64,000 nt of DNA from Sphingobacteriia bacterium RIFOXYC2_FULL_35_18. Its GTDB lineage: Bacteria > Bacteroidota > Bacteroidia > Chitinophagales > Chitinophagaceae. The stretch is from the NCBI GenBank assembly GCA_001829005.1, contig MIAG01000002.1, forward strand, positions 564,837-628,836, given 5' to 3'. Position 1 is the stretch's first letter. Every line of letters starts with the position of its first letter. The translations under genes were made by a program, and so were the position numbers. Positions 28,588 to 38,420 of this stretch are shown here, one piece after another. The notes under the pieces are model-generated. The model worked only from the letters and a program-made list of their open reading frames with translations, made no database searches and was not told the origin of the DNA.

Positions 28588-31500
28588 TTAATCGAACTTA
28601 AGATCTAAACCAAGACCTCTCAGTTCATGCACCAGTACGTTGAATGATTCAGGAACACCTGCTCTAGGAATATTTTCTCCTTTAACGATGGCCTCATAGG
28701 TCTTCGCACGTCCAATGATATCATCAGACTTAAGAGTCAATAATTCTTGCAGGATATTTGCGGCACCATATGCTTCCAATGCCCAAACCTCCATCTCACC
28801 AAAACGCTGACCACCAAACTGTGCTTTACCACCCAACGGTTGTTGAGTAATTAAGCTATATGGTCCAATTGAACGTGCGTGCATTTTGTCATCCACCATA
28901 TGGTGTAGTTTAATCATATAGATTACACCTACAGTTGCTTTTTGGTGGAAGCGTTCTCCAGTTTCACCATCATACAAGTAAGTATGACCGTTTCTTGGAA
29001 TGCCTGCATCTTTACAATATTGTTCAATTTGATCTGTAGAAGCACCGTCAAAAATTGGAGTTGCAAAACGCACACCCAAACGTTTACCGGTCCATCCTAA
29101 GATGGTTTCATAAATCTGACCAAGGTTCATACGAGAAGGTACCCCTAATGGATTCAACACAATATCAACTGGTGTTCCATCTTCCATGAATGGCATATCT
29201 TCTGCACGTACAATTTTAGCCACAATACCTTTGTTACCGTGACGTCCAGCCATTTTATCACCCACTTTCAGCTTACGCTTAACAGCCAAGTAAACTTTAG
29301 CTAGTTTCAACACACCAGCAGGTAATTCATCTCCAATAGAGATATTGAATTTCTCGCGCTTGTATCTACCTAGTTCTTCGTTAAACTTAATGCTATAGTT
29401 ATGTAATAAGGTATTGATTTGGTCATCGGTTTTAGCATCACCAGTCCAACCCAAAGGATTTACGTTTTGGTAATCAATAGTGCTCAAATTCTTTTGATTG
29501 AACTTAGCACCCTTACCTATCAACATTTCTCCAAAGTTGTTGCTTACACCAGTAGAAGCTTTGTCTTTCAATAAGGTTTGTAACTTATCTAATAACAATT
29601 CTTTAATGGCTTCAACATTTTGCTGATGTACTTTTTCTACTTTTTCTAACAATGCTTTCTCACGAATCTTACCGTTCTTATCTTTCTTAGCACGCTGGAA
29701 TAGTTTCTTATCAATTACAACACCTTCTGTTCCGTTTGGCGCTTTCAAAGAAGCATCTTTTGCATCACCCGCTTTGTCACCAAAGATGGCACGCAATAGT
29801 TTTTCTTCAGGGGTTGGATCAGACTCGCCTTTTGGCGTGATCTTTCCAATTAAAATATCACCCTCTTTAATTGTTGCACCAATACGAATGATACCATTTT
29901 CATCCAAATCCTTAGTTGCTTCTTCAGAAACGTTTGGAATATCAGGAGTCAATTCTTCTTCACCTAATTTGGTATCACGAACTTCTAATTCGTATTCATC
30001 AATATGTACTGAAGTAAATAAATCTTCTCTAACTACTTTTTCGCTGATAACTATCGCATCTTCAAAGTTGTAGCCTTTCCATGGCATGAATGCCACTTGT
30101 AGGTTACGACCCAAAGCCAATTCGCCATCTTTAGTTGCATAACCTTCAGTTAAGAAATCACCTTTCTTCACTTTTTGGCCCTTCTTTACAGCAGGGTTAA
30201 GATTAATACAAGTAGCTTGGTTGGTTTTGATAAACTTCGTTAATCTATAAACTTGTAAATCATCATTGAAGCTTACCAAACGATCTAAATCATTTCTATC
30301 GTAACGAACATGAATTTCGTTTGCATCAACAAACTCAACAATACCATTACCTTCTGCGTGAATTTGGATACGTGCATCGCGCGCAGCTTTTCCTTCTAAA
30401 CCAGTACCAACAATTGGCACTTCAGGTACAATCAAAGGAACAGCTTGACGTTGCATGTTCGATCCCATCAACGCACGGTTGGCATCATCATGTTCTAAGA
30501 AAGGAATAAGAGATGCACTCAAACCAACAATTTGGTTAGGCGCAACGTCCATATATTCAACTTCTTCTTTATCAAGAATCGGGAAATCACCAGTTTGACG
30601 TGAAACAACTTTGTCTTCAGCAAATTCACCCTTCTCATTTAAAGGAGAGTTACTTTGCGCAATCTTAGCTGAATCTTCTTCTTCTGCACTCAAGAAAGTC
30701 AATTCTTTCATGTTTACTTTACCACTTTCTACTTTACGGTAAGGGGTTTCAATGAAGCCCATATCGTTAATAGCAGCATGAACGCAAAGAGTAGAAATCA
30801 ATCCAATGTTTGGACCTTCAGGTGTTTCAATAGTACATAAGCGACCGTAGTGAGAATAGTGTACGTCACGAACCTCAAAACCAGCACGCTCTCTACTTAA
30901 ACCGCCTGGCCCTAGCGCTGAAATACGACGCTTGTGCGTGATTTCACTCAAAGGATTGGTTTGATCTAAGAACTGAGACAATTGAGAAGTACCAAAGAAA
31001 GAGTTGATTACAGAACTCAAAGTTCTAGCGTTAATCAAATCTACTGGAGTAAATACCTCATTGTCACGAACGTTCATACGCTCACGGATGGTACGAGCCA
31101 TTCTGGCTAAACCAACACCAAATTGTGCATATAATTGTTCGCCTACTGTACGAACACGACGATTGCTCAAGTGATCAATATCGTCAATCTCTGCTTTAGC
31201 ATTGGTTAAACGAACCAAGTACTTGATGATCTCAATGATATCTTGCTTGGTTAATACCTTTTTAGTTAAAGGATATTCTAGACCTAGTTTACGGTTGATT
31301 TTATAACGACCAACTTCTCCTAAATCGTAACGCTTATCACTAAAGAATAATTTATCAATAATACCACGAGCAGTTTCATTATCAGGGGCATCAGCACCGC
31401 GCAATTGACGATAGATATGCTGAACCGCTTCTAATTCACTGTTAGAAGTATCTTTATTTAAAGTGTTGTAGATAATTGCATAATCACCACCAACGTCTTC

Positions 31501-32391
31501 TTTCTGAATAAATACACTCTTCACTTCCATTTCAATAATGGTAGCAATCGCTTCTTCATCCAAAACAGTGTCGCGTTCCATAACGATTTCGTTACGCTCA
31601 ATGCTCACTACTTCACCAGTATCTTCATCCACAAAATCTTCCACCCATGTTCTTAAAACACGTGCAGCTAATTTTCTACCAACCTGGTTAGCCAATGATT
31701 TTTTATCGGCTTTCACTTCATCAGCCATTCCAAATAATTCTAGAATGTCTTTATCAGTTTCGAAGCCAATTGAACGCAACAAAGTAGTAACCGGGAATTT
31801 CTTCTTACGGTCAATGTACGCATACATTACATTGTTGATATCGGTAGCAAACTCCATCCATGCACCTTTGAAAGGAATTACACGAGCAGAGTAAATTTTT
31901 GTACCGTTGGGGTGAACAGACTGTCCGAAGAACACGCCTGGAGAACGATGTAGCTGAGAAACTACAACACGTTCTGCACCGTTAATTACAAAAGTACCAC
32001 GTGGAGTCATGTAAGGGATATTTCCTAAGAATACATCCTGTACAATGGTTTGGAAATCTACGTGTTCCTCATCGTTACAACTTAAACGCAATTTTGCTTT
32101 TAAGGGTACGGCATAGGTTAATCCACGTTCCATACACTCTTCAATAGTGTAACGGGGTGGATCAATAAAATAATCCAGGAATTCCAGCACAAAGATGTTA
32201 CGCGTGTCTGTAATAGGAAAGTTTTCCTTAAACACACGGAACAGCCCTTCAACGTTGCGTTTGTCGGGGGTTGTCTCTAACTGAAAAAACTCTTTAAAAG
32301 ATTCTAACTGGATGTCGAGCAGGTCAGGGGCATCAGCCAAATGTTTAGTTTTACCGAAGCCGACCCTGTTGTTCAATGTTGTAGTAGACAT
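28588..32391 (-). CDS. rpoB: DNA-directed RNA polymerase beta subunit
   Basis: A 1267-residue catalytic subunit. The rifampicin-binding region reads [20 protein letters not shown] and [13 protein letters not shown] (about residues 470-505), with the usual wild-type residues. The C-terminal clamp contact is [21 protein letters not shown]. It is transcribed with rpoC from a promoter in the rplL-rpoB gap, after a terminator-like hairpin that separates it from the ribosomal protein genes. Nothing is unusual in the protein. Confidence 0.99.
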   Translation of the reverse strand: MSTTTLNNRVGFGKTKHLADAPDLLDIQLESFKEFFQLETTPDKRNVEGLFRVFKENFPITDTRNIFVLEFLDYFIDPPRYTIEECMERGLTYAVPLKAKLRLSCNDEEHVDFQTIVQDVFLGNIPYMTPRGTFVINGAERVVVSQLHRSPGVFFGQSVHPNGTKIYSARVIPFKGAWMEFATDINNVMYAYIDRKKKFPVTTLLRSIGFETDKDILELFGMADEVKADKKSLANQVGRKLAARVLRTWVEDFVDEDTGEVVSIERNEIVMERDTVLDEEAIATIIEMEVKSVFIQKEDVGGDYAIIYNTLNKDTSNSELEAVQHIYRQLRGADAPDNETARGIIDKLFFSDKRYDLGEVGRYKINRKLGLEYPLTKKVLTKQDIIEIIKYLVRLTNAKAEIDDIDHLSNRRVRTVGEQLYAQFGVGLARMARTIRERMNVRDNEVFTPVDLINARTLSSVINSFFGTSQLSQFLDQTNPLSEITHKRRISALGPGGLSRERAGFEVRDVHYSHYGRLCTIETPEGPNIGLISTLCVHAAINDMGFIETPYRKVESGKVNMKELTFLSAEEEDSAKIAQSNSPLNEKGEFAEDKVVSRQTGDFPILDKEEVEYMDVAPNQIVGLSASLIPFLEHDDANRALMGSNMQRQAVPLIVPEVPIVGTGLEGKAARDARIQIHAEGNGIVEFVDANEIHVRYDRNDLDRLVSFNDDLQVYRLTKFIKTNQATCINLNPAVKKGQKVKKGDFLTEGYATKDGELALGRNLQVAFMPWKGYNFEDAIVISEKVVREDLFTSVHIDEYELEVRDTKLGEEELTPDIPNVSEEATKDLDENGIIRIGATIKEGDILIGKITPKGESDPTPEEKLLRAIFGDKAGDAKDASLKAPNGTEGVVIDKKLFQRAKKDKNGKIREKALLEKVEKVHQQNVEAIKELLLDKLQTLLKDKASTGVSNNFGEMLIGKGAKFNQKNLSTIDYQNVNPLGWTGDAKTDDQINTLLHNYSIKFNEELGRYKREKFNISIGDELPAGVLKLAKVYLAVKRKLKVGDKMAGRHGNKGIVAKIVRAEDMPFMEDGTPVDIVLNPLGVPSRMNLGQIYETILGWTGKRLGVRFATPIFDGASTDQIEQYCKDAGIPRNGHTYLYDGETGERFHQKATVGVIYMIKLHHMVDDKMHARSIGPYSLITQQPLGGKAQFGGQRFGEMEVWALEAYGAANILQELLTLKSDDIIGRAKTYEAIVKGENIPRAGVPESFNVLVHELRGLGLDLKFD

Positions 32392-32529
32392 ATGTATGTA
32401 AAACCGGTTTTTGATACGAAAAATATTGGGGAGAACGGTGAAATTCTCTTAACGTACAATCGGCTCATTCATCATTTAAACTAAACGATAAAAATGTCCA
32501 CCCGCTAAATTGCCCAAAATTAAGGTTGG

Positions 32530-32559
32530 CAAAGTTAAGGAATGTAATAGAACCGCAAA
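32530..32559 (-). promoter_or_regulatory. Bacteroidota-type promoter for rpoBC
   Basis: On the minus strand TTTG (32556-32559), an 18-nt spacer and TAACTTTG (32530-32537) match the Bacteroidota TTTG/TAnnTTTG consensus. It lies between the rplL terminator and rpoB, leaving a leader of about 130 nt. Confidence 0.75.
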
Positions 32560-32601
32560 AACAAATTTTGCGCCAAACTACCATTTGGGGATAAATTAAC
32601 T

Positions 32602-32642
32602 AAAAATAAAAACCTTCCCGCTCGTTTTACCGAGGGGAAGGT
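32602..32642 (-). terminator. terminator or attenuator after rplL
   Basis: On the minus strand ACCTTCCC-CTCG pairs with CGAG-(C)-GGGAAGGT around a 6-nt loop, with one bulged C, and is followed by TTTTATTTTT. It lies 22 nt after the rplL stop. Confidence 0.85.
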
Positions 32643-32663
32643 CAATAGTATGGTAGAAGTTGA

Positions 32664-33038
32664 TTACTTAATTTCTACTTCAGCACCAGCTTCTTTTAAC
32701 TTAGTAGCTACATCTTCAGCTTCAGCTTTAGATACACCTTCTTTAACTGGCTTTGGAGCGCCATCAACTAAGTCTTTAGCTTCTTTCAAGCCTAAACCAG
32801 TTAATTCTTTAACGATTTTAACTACACCTAATTTGCTAGCACCGCCAGAAACTAAGATAACGTCAAATGCTGTTTTTTCTTCAACAGCAGCTGCGCCACC
32901 GCCGTCACCAGCTGAAACCACTACTGCAGCAGCAGCTGGCTCAATACCGTAATCAGCTTTTAATACATCAGCTAATTCTTGAACTTCTTTTACTGTTAAG
33001 CCTACTAATTGTTCGGCTAATGCTTTTACGTCTGCCAT
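32664..33038 (-). CDS. rplL: 50S ribosomal protein L7/L12
   Basis: A 124-residue stalk protein. The true start is the ATG at 33038 ([15 protein letters not shown]). The ORF track extends 21 codons upstream into the rplJ-rplL spacer with non-conserved sequence. The N-terminal dimerisation domain is followed by the Ala/Gly-rich hinge and the C-terminal factor-binding domain ([34 protein letters not shown]). It recruits EF-Tu and EF-G to the ribosome. It is encoded directly after rplJ as usual. Confidence 0.98.
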   Translation of the reverse strand: MADVKALAEQLVGLTVKEVQELADVLKADYGIEPAAAAVVVSAGDGGGAAAVEEKTAFDVILVSGGASKLGVVKIVKELTGLGLKEAKDLVDGAPKPVKEGVSKAEAEDVATKLKEAGAEVEIK

Positions 33039-33136
33039 TTTTTTACTTTTTAAACCGCTTTCAAAGCAATTGCTCCAGCGGATGGTTATAAATATTGCCA
33101 CGTTTTAACCTCAGTGGCGTTGGGAATAAACCTTGA

Positions 33137-33649
33137 TTATTGAGCAGCAGCTTCAGCTTGCTTCTCGTGGTGGTGTAACAATCCAGCCAATACACGCTTA
33201 GCAGGAGATTGTAATAAGCCAATAACTTCACCAATAAGCTCATTCTTAGTCTTGATTTGAGTAAGCGCTTTAAGGTTGTTATCTCCGCTATAAATATCAC
33301 CATTGATGAAAGCAGCTTTTAATACTGGCTTTTCAACATTTCCTTTTTTACGGAAAGAGCTGATAATAAGGGCTGGCTCCTTTGGATTCTCAGAGAACAT
33401 CAAAGCAGTTACATTGTGTAAAGAATCAAAAACACCAGCATATTTCTCCGCATCTAATGATTCCAATGCTTTACGGATTAGGGTGTTTTTAGCAACTTTC
33501 ATTTCAACATTCTTGTCAAAACAAGTTCTACGTAAGTTCGAAACTTGTTCAACAGTCAATGATTCAGTATCGGTGATATAGAAGTTGTTGTACTGAGAAA
33601 ATTTTTCCTTCAGTACTTCAATTACTTCGTTTTTTTGCGTTTTGTTCAT
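33137..33649 (-). CDS. rplJ: 50S ribosomal protein L10
   Basis: A 170-residue L10 that anchors L7/L12 dimers to the ribosome stalk. The N-terminal globular part (MNKTQKNEVIEVLKEKFSQYNNFYI) and the RKALE and LLQSPAKRVLAGLLHH segments are typical. The Ala-rich C-terminal end (KQAEAAAQ) is the L12-binding helix. It sits 53 nt after rplA and about 100 nt before rplL. Confidence 0.98.
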   Translation of the reverse strand: MNKTQKNEVIEVLKEKFSQYNNFYITDTESLTVEQVSNLRRTCFDKNVEMKVAKNTLIRKALESLDAEKYAGVFDSLHNVTALMFSENPKEPALIISSFRKKGNVEKPVLKAAFINGDIYSGDNNLKALTQIKTKNELIGEVIGLLQSPAKRVLAGLLHHHEKQAEAAAQ

Positions 33650-33702
33650 AACTAATTTTTTTTAAAACCCGGGTCATTTCCCACAAAGCAGGATCGCCAG
33701 GA

Positions 33703-34395
33703 TTAGTTCATTAATGATTTGGTGTCTAGAGCAATACCAGGACTCATGGTGCTAGCCATGCTTGCCGCTTTAAGGTAAGTACCTTTAGCAGAAGAAGGCT
33801 TCAACTTGATGATTGCATTGATTAGTTCAGTACTATTTTCAGTCAATTTCTCAGGAGAGAAAGAGATACGGCCAATAGAAGCATGAACAATACCAGTTTT
33901 GTCTACCTTAAATGCAATCTTACCACCTTTCACTTCATTAACAGCAGCAGCAACATCATTTGTTACTGTTCCAGTTTTAGGGTTAGGCATTAAGTTACGA
34001 GGTCCAAGTACTTTACCTAGTTTACCAATTTTAGGCATAACTGCAGGAGTAGCAATGATTACATCAATATCTACCCAACCGCTTTCAATTTTAGCAATGA
34101 ACTCATCTAAACCAACATAATCAGCACCTGCTTCGTTTGCAGCTGCTTCTTTATCTGGAGTACATAAAACCAATACTTTCTTGGTTTTACCAGTACCATG
34201 AGGTAATGATACAGTACCACGGACTTGCTGGTCTGCTTTCTTAGGATCAACGCCTAAGCGGATATGTAAATCAACAGAACTGTCAAACTTAGTACAGTTA
34301 ATTTCTTTTACGAGTGAAGCAGCTTCTTTTAGGGAATAAACTTTTGATTTATCCACCTTCGTGTTCGCTACTTTTCTTTTTTTAGTAATTGACAT
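33703..34395 (-). CDS. rplA: 50S ribosomal protein L1
   Basis: A 230-residue L1-stalk protein. [20 protein letters not shown] and [15 protein letters not shown] are the two rRNA-binding signatures. L1 mobilises the E-site stalk and in many bacteria represses its own operon by binding the mRNA leader. No obvious copy of the 23S L1 site was identified in the rplK leader by eye. It is encoded 26 nt after rplK. Confidence 0.98.
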   Translation of the reverse strand: MSITKKRKVANTKVDKSKVYSLKEAASLVKEINCTKFDSSVDLHIRLGVDPKKADQQVRGTVSLPHGTGKTKKVLVLCTPDKEAAANEAGADYVGLDEFIAKIESGWVDIDVIIATPAVMPKIGKLGKVLGPRNLMPNPKTGTVTNDVAAAVNEVKGGKIAFKVDKTGIVHASIGRISFSPEKLTENSTELINAIIKLKPSSAKGTYLKAASMASTMSPGIALDTKSLMN

Positions 34396-34421
34396 TTGAA
34401 TTAGTTAAGTAGGTGAATAAA

Positions 34422-34865
34422 TTAGTTTTCCCAAGGAGCTTTACCATCAACAGTGATACCCATACTGCGTGCAGTACCAGCAACCATGCTCATAGCGCTA
34501 TTCAATGTGAATGCATTAAGGTCAGTCATTTTGTCTTTAGCAATAACTTCAACTTGTTCCCAAGTTACTTTACCTACTTTTTGACGATTGCTTTCCTTAG
34601 AACCTTTCTGAATCTTAGCAGCTTCCATTAACTGTACAGCAGCAGGAGCAGTTTTGATTACAAAGTCGAAAGATTTGTCTGAATAAACAGTAATTAAAAC
34701 AGGAACAACTTTTCCCATTTTGTCTTGAGTTCTAGCATTGAATTGCTTACAGAACTCCATAATGTTCACACCCTTAGAACCGAGTGCGGGGCCTACTGGA
34801 GGCGCAGGATTGGCTTGACCACCTTTCACCTGCAGCTTCACAAAGCCAGAGATTTCTTTTGCCAT
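34422..34865 (-). CDS. rplK: 50S ribosomal protein L11
   Basis: A 147-residue L11 of the GTPase-associated centre. [26 protein letters not shown] is the N-terminal signature, and [14 protein letters not shown] closes the rRNA-binding C-terminal domain (the copy here reads VAGTARSMG). It is normally the first gene after nusG, but here a sugar cassette lies between them and rplK is driven from its own promoter at 34953-34983. Confidence 0.98.
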   Translation of the reverse strand: MAKEISGFVKLQVKGGQANPAPPVGPALGSKGVNIMEFCKQFNARTQDKMGKVVPVLITVYSDKSFDFVIKTAPAAVQLMEAAKIQKGSKESNRQKVGKVTWEQVEVIAKDKMTDLNAFTLNSAMSMVAGTARSMGITVDGKAPWEN

Positions 34866-34952
34866 TTTATTTGATTTATTGGTTATAGCGTCCTGATTTT
34901 AATCGGGACTCCCAAATTCAATCGCTCTTTTAAAAAAGAACTTTTGGGGCGG

Positions 34953-34983
34953 CAAAGGTAATAAATAAAACTATTCCACCAAA
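34953..34983 (-). promoter_or_regulatory. Bacteroidota-type promoter for rplKAJL
   Basis: On the minus strand TTTG (34980-34983), a 19-nt spacer and TACCTTTG (34953-34960) match the Bacteroidota consensus exactly. The -33 box abuts the FdtB-like stop codon. The leader is about 80 nt. Confidence 0.8.
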
Positions 34984-36069
34984 CTAAAATGCATTTAATG
35001 CATCAATTACCTGCTGTATCGCCAATTCAGAGTGGCATGCTGAGCAAGGCAAACTTAAAGTGGTCTCATGAATGGTTTCTGCAATAGGGAAATGCAAATG
35101 GCCTAATAATTGGGCCATCGCTTTTTGCTTATTAGGGGGAACAGGGTAATGAATTTCGGTTCCAATATCTAATTTTTGCAAATATTCCTTGAGTTCTGCT
35201 CTTTTAGGATGGCGGATATTAAAAATATGGTATACATCATGGTAATCGGGATGTACTACTGGCAAAATAAAATCTTCTTTTAATTGCTCCAAATACATAG
35301 AAGCCAATTTGCGCTTATGATTATTCACATTGTCTAAATAAGGCAATTTAATTTCAAGAAACATTGCTTGAATTTCATCTAATCGGCTATTATACCCTAC
35401 TACTTCATTATAATATTTACCGTGTGAACCATAATTGCGAATCATTTTAAGGTCTTCGCAGAGTTCAGAACTATTGGTCAGTACTGCTCCCCCATCACCT
35501 AACGCACCTAGGTTTTTACTGGGATAAAAACTAAAACCACTCATCACTCCAAATGTTCCAGCCATTCTACCTTTGTACTTGGCTCCATGTGATTGGGCGC
35601 AATCTTCAATTATTTGTAACCCATGTTTATCCGCAATTTCAAGAATGGCATCCATTTCACAACACTTACCATATAAATGGACCACCATAATCGCTTTAGT
35701 TTTAGCAGTTATTGCAGCCTCAATTTTTGTTGGGTCAATATTGTAAGTAGCTATATCAGGTTCTACTAATACAGGTTTATGACCTGCATGAATAATGGAA
35801 ATAATGGATGCTATATAAGTATTAGAAGGAACAATAATTTCTGAGCCTTTGGGTAAATGCAAAGCCCAAATAGCAAGAATCAACGCATCCAATCCGTTGG
35901 CTACACCTACACAATAATTCATTTGATTGTATGTAGCAAAGTCTTCTTGGAACTTTTTTACATGATCCCCTAGTATATACCAACCCTTATCTAAAAATTC
36001 GCGAAATCTTTTTTCGAATAAGAGGGTATATGGTTCATTTACTTTAGATAAACAGTCGTACGGTATCAT
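34984..36069 (-). CDS. DegT/DnrJ/EryC1 family sugar aminotransferase (FdtB-like)
   Basis: A 361-residue PLP enzyme. GFSFYPSKNLGALGDGGAV carries the Schiff-base lysine (about residue 185), and VGVANGLDALILAI and EDCAQSHGAKYKG are further PLP contacts. With the upstream FdtA-like isomerase it should turn a dTDP-4-keto-6-deoxy sugar, after 3,4-ketoisomerisation, into a dTDP-3-amino-3,6-dideoxyhexose. Its ATG overlaps the isomerase stop as ATGA. The product probably feeds surface polysaccharide; dTDP-glucose genes are not in the window. Confidence 0.9.
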   Translation of the reverse strand: MIPYDCLSKVNEPYTLLFEKRFREFLDKGWYILGDHVKKFQEDFATYNQMNYCVGVANGLDALILAIWALHLPKGSEIIVPSNTYIASIISIIHAGHKPVLVEPDIATYNIDPTKIEAAITAKTKAIMVVHLYGKCCEMDAILEIADKHGLQIIEDCAQSHGAKYKGRMAGTFGVMSGFSFYPSKNLGALGDGGAVLTNSSELCEDLKMIRNYGSHGKYYNEVVGYNSRLDEIQAMFLEIKLPYLDNVNNHKRKLASMYLEQLKEDFILPVVHPDYHDVYHIFNIRHPKRAELKEYLQKLDIGTEIHYPVPPNKQKAMAQLLGHLHFPIAETIHETTLSLPCSACHSELAIQQVIDALNAF

Positions 36070-36449
36070 ACTTTTTCAGGATAAGGCTCGTAGATATAAT
36101 CGGATGAATCAAATGTAGTTGAGGCAAAAACCAACAAAACGGCATCAGGAGTAAAGTCGTACATCTTATGCCAATCCTTTGTTTCTAAAATCAAACATTT
36201 AGAAGGATTGTCTAAATGGTATTCGTGAATGGTTTCCCCATCATTATTCCACACTTTACAAGAACCATGGATGCAAATGGCTGCCTGTATAGTTTCATGG
36301 TGCCGATGCCCTCCCCTAGCCGTTTCATCTACATTATAAATATAGAAAACACGTTTTATTTTAAAGGGGAGCAAACGCTCTGCATTGTCGAGCACGGTTA
36401 ACTCTCCTCGAGTATCTTTAAAGTTGACCAAGTTCAATAAATAAGCCAT
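36066..36449 (-). CDS. FdtA/QdtA-like dTDP-4-keto-6-deoxyhexose 3,4-ketoisomerase (cupin)
   Basis: A 127-residue single-domain cupin of the WxcM-like group. FKDTRGELTVLDN, RVFYIYNVDETARGGHRHHE and HKMYDFTPDAVLLVFASTTFD are the conserved segments, with the His pair of the active site in GGHRHH. It isomerises the keto group of dTDP-4-keto-6-deoxyglucose from C4 to C3; whether the product has galacto or gluco configuration cannot be read. Overlap with the aminotransferase supports the pathway assignment. Confidence 0.9.
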   Translation of the reverse strand: MAYLLNLVNFKDTRGELTVLDNAERLLPFKIKRVFYIYNVDETARGGHRHHETIQAAICIHGSCKVWNNDGETIHEYHLDNPSKCLILETKDWHKMYDFTPDAVLLVFASTTFDSSDYIYEPYPEKV

Positions 36450-36468
36450 AAAAGGTTATATTCTAAAA

Positions 36469-37326
36469 TTATTTTTTTGATTTATTTTCTAAATATGCAT
36501 CAATTTTATCAAGCAATAAAGGTTCTTTATTCATATCAAATTTACGTGCATATAATCTATCCGAAGCCAATATATCGTCATAATCTTCCAATAAAAAAGT
36601 TTTAGGGCTAGGTGTATGTGGAGGATGTTTGTAATAATGAACATTTTCATTAATAACTTGATCGGCAAAAGGAGAATTCAATAAAATTGTTTGAAACAAA
36701 AATTCATCTGGCGCCCAAGATAATTTGAAAAAACGTTTCATTTTAGGATCTCGATCAACGGTAGCTAAAACATATTCAGCAGCTTGAGGAGAAATTACCC
36801 AGAACATGGAACTACCATAAAATTTCATCCCTGTAGGTTGGTCTTTTCGTTTTACAAAATTATTGATGATGCGTTCTAAAAAATGCTGCCCTTTAAATTT
36901 ATAATCCGTTAAATGGTATCGATTAACCCTAATCATCCCTTCTTCCCATTCACCGGAAAACGAACGGTATTTGAGTAGTAGCTTCCCCTTTCTTGCTTCA
37001 AAAAAGTCTTGCATTTCTTCCACCGTTTTAATGGGATAATCTTGACCACTCATTAAACTAATGAAATCATAGGTACGGGCTGAATTTAAAATTTCTTGTA
37101 ACCCATTAAATTCAGCTTGAATAGTGCTAAATGCAGCCCATTGAACATCTACCCGGTTTTGAATCAAATACACATTGGGGATTTTAGCAACTTCTGCATG
37201 TGATTCAATGGGAAATTTTGCATCTACATGAATATAGAAATCAAAATCGGGATGATGCATCCTTTTGATCATTCGTGCTGTTTGAGCAGGATTGGTATAA
37301 GTAATAATCAAATGTGCAACTCTCAT
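36469..37326 (-). CDS. GT14-like glycosyltransferase (core-2/I-branching type)
   Basis: The ORF track starts at a TTG (37341). The ATG at 37326 gives 285 residues beginning MRVAHLIITYTN, which aligns with the start of its paralogue at 1-780. Shared motifs are FYIHVDAK, VDVQWAAFS, SGQDYPIKT, GSSMFWVIS and WAPDEFLFQT. The family transfers GlcNAc-like or other sugars in branching reactions in eukaryotes; bacterial members work in surface glycan synthesis. It is the first gene of a three-gene cassette with the FdtA/FdtB-like enzymes and may use their amino sugar. Confidence 0.85.
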   Translation of the reverse strand: MRVAHLIITYTNPAQTARMIKRMHHPDFDFYIHVDAKFPIESHAEVAKIPNVYLIQNRVDVQWAAFSTIQAEFNGLQEILNSARTYDFISLMSGQDYPIKTVEEMQDFFEARKGKLLLKYRSFSGEWEEGMIRVNRYHLTDYKFKGQHFLERIINNFVKRKDQPTGMKFYGSSMFWVISPQAAEYVLATVDRDPKMKRFFKLSWAPDEFLFQTILLNSPFADQVINENVHYYKHPPHTPSPKTFLLEDYDDILASDRLYARKFDMNKEPLLLDKIDAYLENKSKK

Positions 37327-37338
37327 ATTAATAGAAAT

Positions 37339-37346
37339 CAAATATA
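37339..37346 (-). promoter_or_regulatory. possible -7 box for the GT14-fdtA-fdtB cassette
   Basis: TATATTTG on the minus strand matches TAnnTTTG. It lies between the nusG terminator and the GT14 ATG, about 12 nt upstream of the start. No good -33 TTTG is present at 18-19 nt, so the call is weak. Confidence 0.35.
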
Positions 37347-37359
37347 TTAAATATAAATT

Positions 37360-37389
37360 AAAAAGCCACTTCGATTGAAGTGGCTTTTT
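37360..37389 (-). terminator. intrinsic terminator after nusG
   Basis: On the minus strand AAAAAGCCACTTC and GAAGTGGCTTTTT form a perfect 13-bp stem around a 4-nt loop, ending in a T-run. It lies 20 nt after the nusG stop and cuts nusG off from the downstream cassette. Confidence 0.92.
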
Positions 37390-37408
37390 AAAATAATTAT
37401 TTGAGTGG

Positions 37409-38008
37409 TTAAGATAATTTTTCCACTTGCATATAACTTAACTCCACAGGAGTAGATCTTCCAAATATTTTTACGGTTACTTTTAATTTTTTCTTCTCGT
37501 CGTTTACTTCTTCAATAACACCATTAAAATCATTGAATGGACCTTCAATAATCTTTATTGTTTCACCAACAATGAATGGTTCGCTCATGCTAACACCCAT
37601 ATCATTCATCTCATCTACCTTACCCAACATCTTATTTACTTCAGATTTGCGCAAAGAGATGATGATGCCTTTAGAACCTTTACCATCAGTTAAGAAGTGC
37701 ATTACATTACTGATATTGCTGATATGCTGAACCATATCATCATTCAATTTACCATCAAGTACCTCCATCATCACATAACCTGGGAAGTAGTTTTTTTCGC
37801 GCATTACTTTTTTACCATTCTGCACTTTATAAACCTTTTCCATTGGAAGGAAAATCTGCTTGATAATATCTTGCCAACCATTTCTGATGATATCTTTATC
37901 AAGGTATTCCTTTACTTTTCTCTCCTTACCACTCACTACTCTCAACACATACCATTTGGTTTCTTGTTGAGGCACTTCGTTGGCTTGAACTGTTTCTACT
38001 GCTTCCAT
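37409..38008 (-). CDS. nusG: transcription termination/antitermination factor NusG
   Basis: A 199-residue protein. The NGN domain starts KWYVLRVVSGKERKVKEYL and includes FPGYVMMEV. The C-terminal KOW domain includes VGETIKIIEGPFNDFNGVIEEV. NusG binds RNA polymerase and couples it to Rho or ribosomes. It has an extra short acidic N-terminus (EAVETVQANEVPQQ). It is encoded 7 nt after secE as usual, but it is followed by a terminator and not by rplK. Confidence 0.98.
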   Translation of the reverse strand: MEAVETVQANEVPQQETKWYVLRVVSGKERKVKEYLDKDIIRNGWQDIIKQIFLPMEKVYKVQNGKKVMREKNYFPGYVMMEVLDGKLNDDMVQHISNISNVMHFLTDGKGSKGIIISLRKSEVNKMLGKVDEMNDMGVSMSEPFIVGETIKIIEGPFNDFNGVIEEVNDEKKKLKVTVKIFGRSTPVELSYMQVEKLS

Positions 38009-38015
38009 GTTGCTG

Positions 38016-38210
38016 TTACTTGAATAATGAGTAAACTAACTTTAATAACTGGTTGCTGGAGAAATCCATCACCCAAACCATTGCAGTGATAATTACGGTT
38101 GCTACCAAAACGATTACAGTACTTTGCTGTAATTGCATCCAGGTAGGCCAGGTTACTTTTTCCAGTAACTCTTGGTAGCTTTCTTTAAAGTATAACGCTA
38201 TTTTGTTCAT
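38016..38210 (-). CDS. secE: preprotein translocase subunit SecE
   Basis: A 64-residue single-pass SecE. The amphipathic helix with LLEKVTWPTWMQLQQS is the conserved cytoplasmic motif, followed by one membrane segment (VIVLVATVIITAMVWVM). It clamps SecY in the Sec translocon. It lies between tRNA-Trp and nusG, the usual Bacteroidota order. Confidence 0.96.
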   Translation of the reverse strand: MNKIALYFKESYQELLEKVTWPTWMQLQQSTVIVLVATVIITAMVWVMDFSSNQLLKLVYSLFK

Positions 38211-38247
38211 TTCCGTGATTGATCGTTTGTTCAGTGAACGATTTTTG

Positions 38248-38318
38248 CACGGGCACTAGGATTCGAACCCAGATCAAAGGTTTTGGAGACCCGTATGCTA
38301 CCGTTGCACCATGCCCGT
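38248..38318 (-). tRNA. tRNA-Trp (CCA)
   Basis: A 71-nt cloverleaf: acceptor ACGGGCA/TGCCCGT, anticodon loop CTCCAAA giving CCA, and T-loop TTCGAAT. The anticodon stem CGGGT/ACCTT has a G-U pair and a C-U mismatch at its base. CCA is not encoded. It lies between tuf and secE. Confidence 0.95.
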
Positions 38319-38337
38319 TTTTAGACTTCTTTTTACA

Positions 38338-38371
38338 AACAAAGTACCTAGCGGATGCTAAGTACTTTGTT
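38338..38371 (-). other. strong hairpin between tuf and tRNA-Trp
   Basis: On the minus strand CAAAGTACTTAGC and GCTAGGTACTTTG pair around ATCC, part of a stem of about 15 bp with one G-U. It is followed by TTGTAAAAAG, not a T-run, so it may be an RNA processing or stabilising element and not a simple terminator. Confidence 0.6.
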
Positions 38372-38420
38372 CTGTAAAGATATAGTTTTTTGCCTTACGC
38401 CCCTAAAGACGTATCGCAAT

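Noticed and set aside
24275-32391. Plus-strand ORFs of 60-118 aa opposite rpoB and rpoC
   Set aside because: They are antisense shadows of strongly conserved genes.
33039-33101. N-terminal extension of RplL in the ORF track
   Set aside because: The first 21 codons are non-conserved and the L7/L12 family start MADVKALAE lies at 33038.
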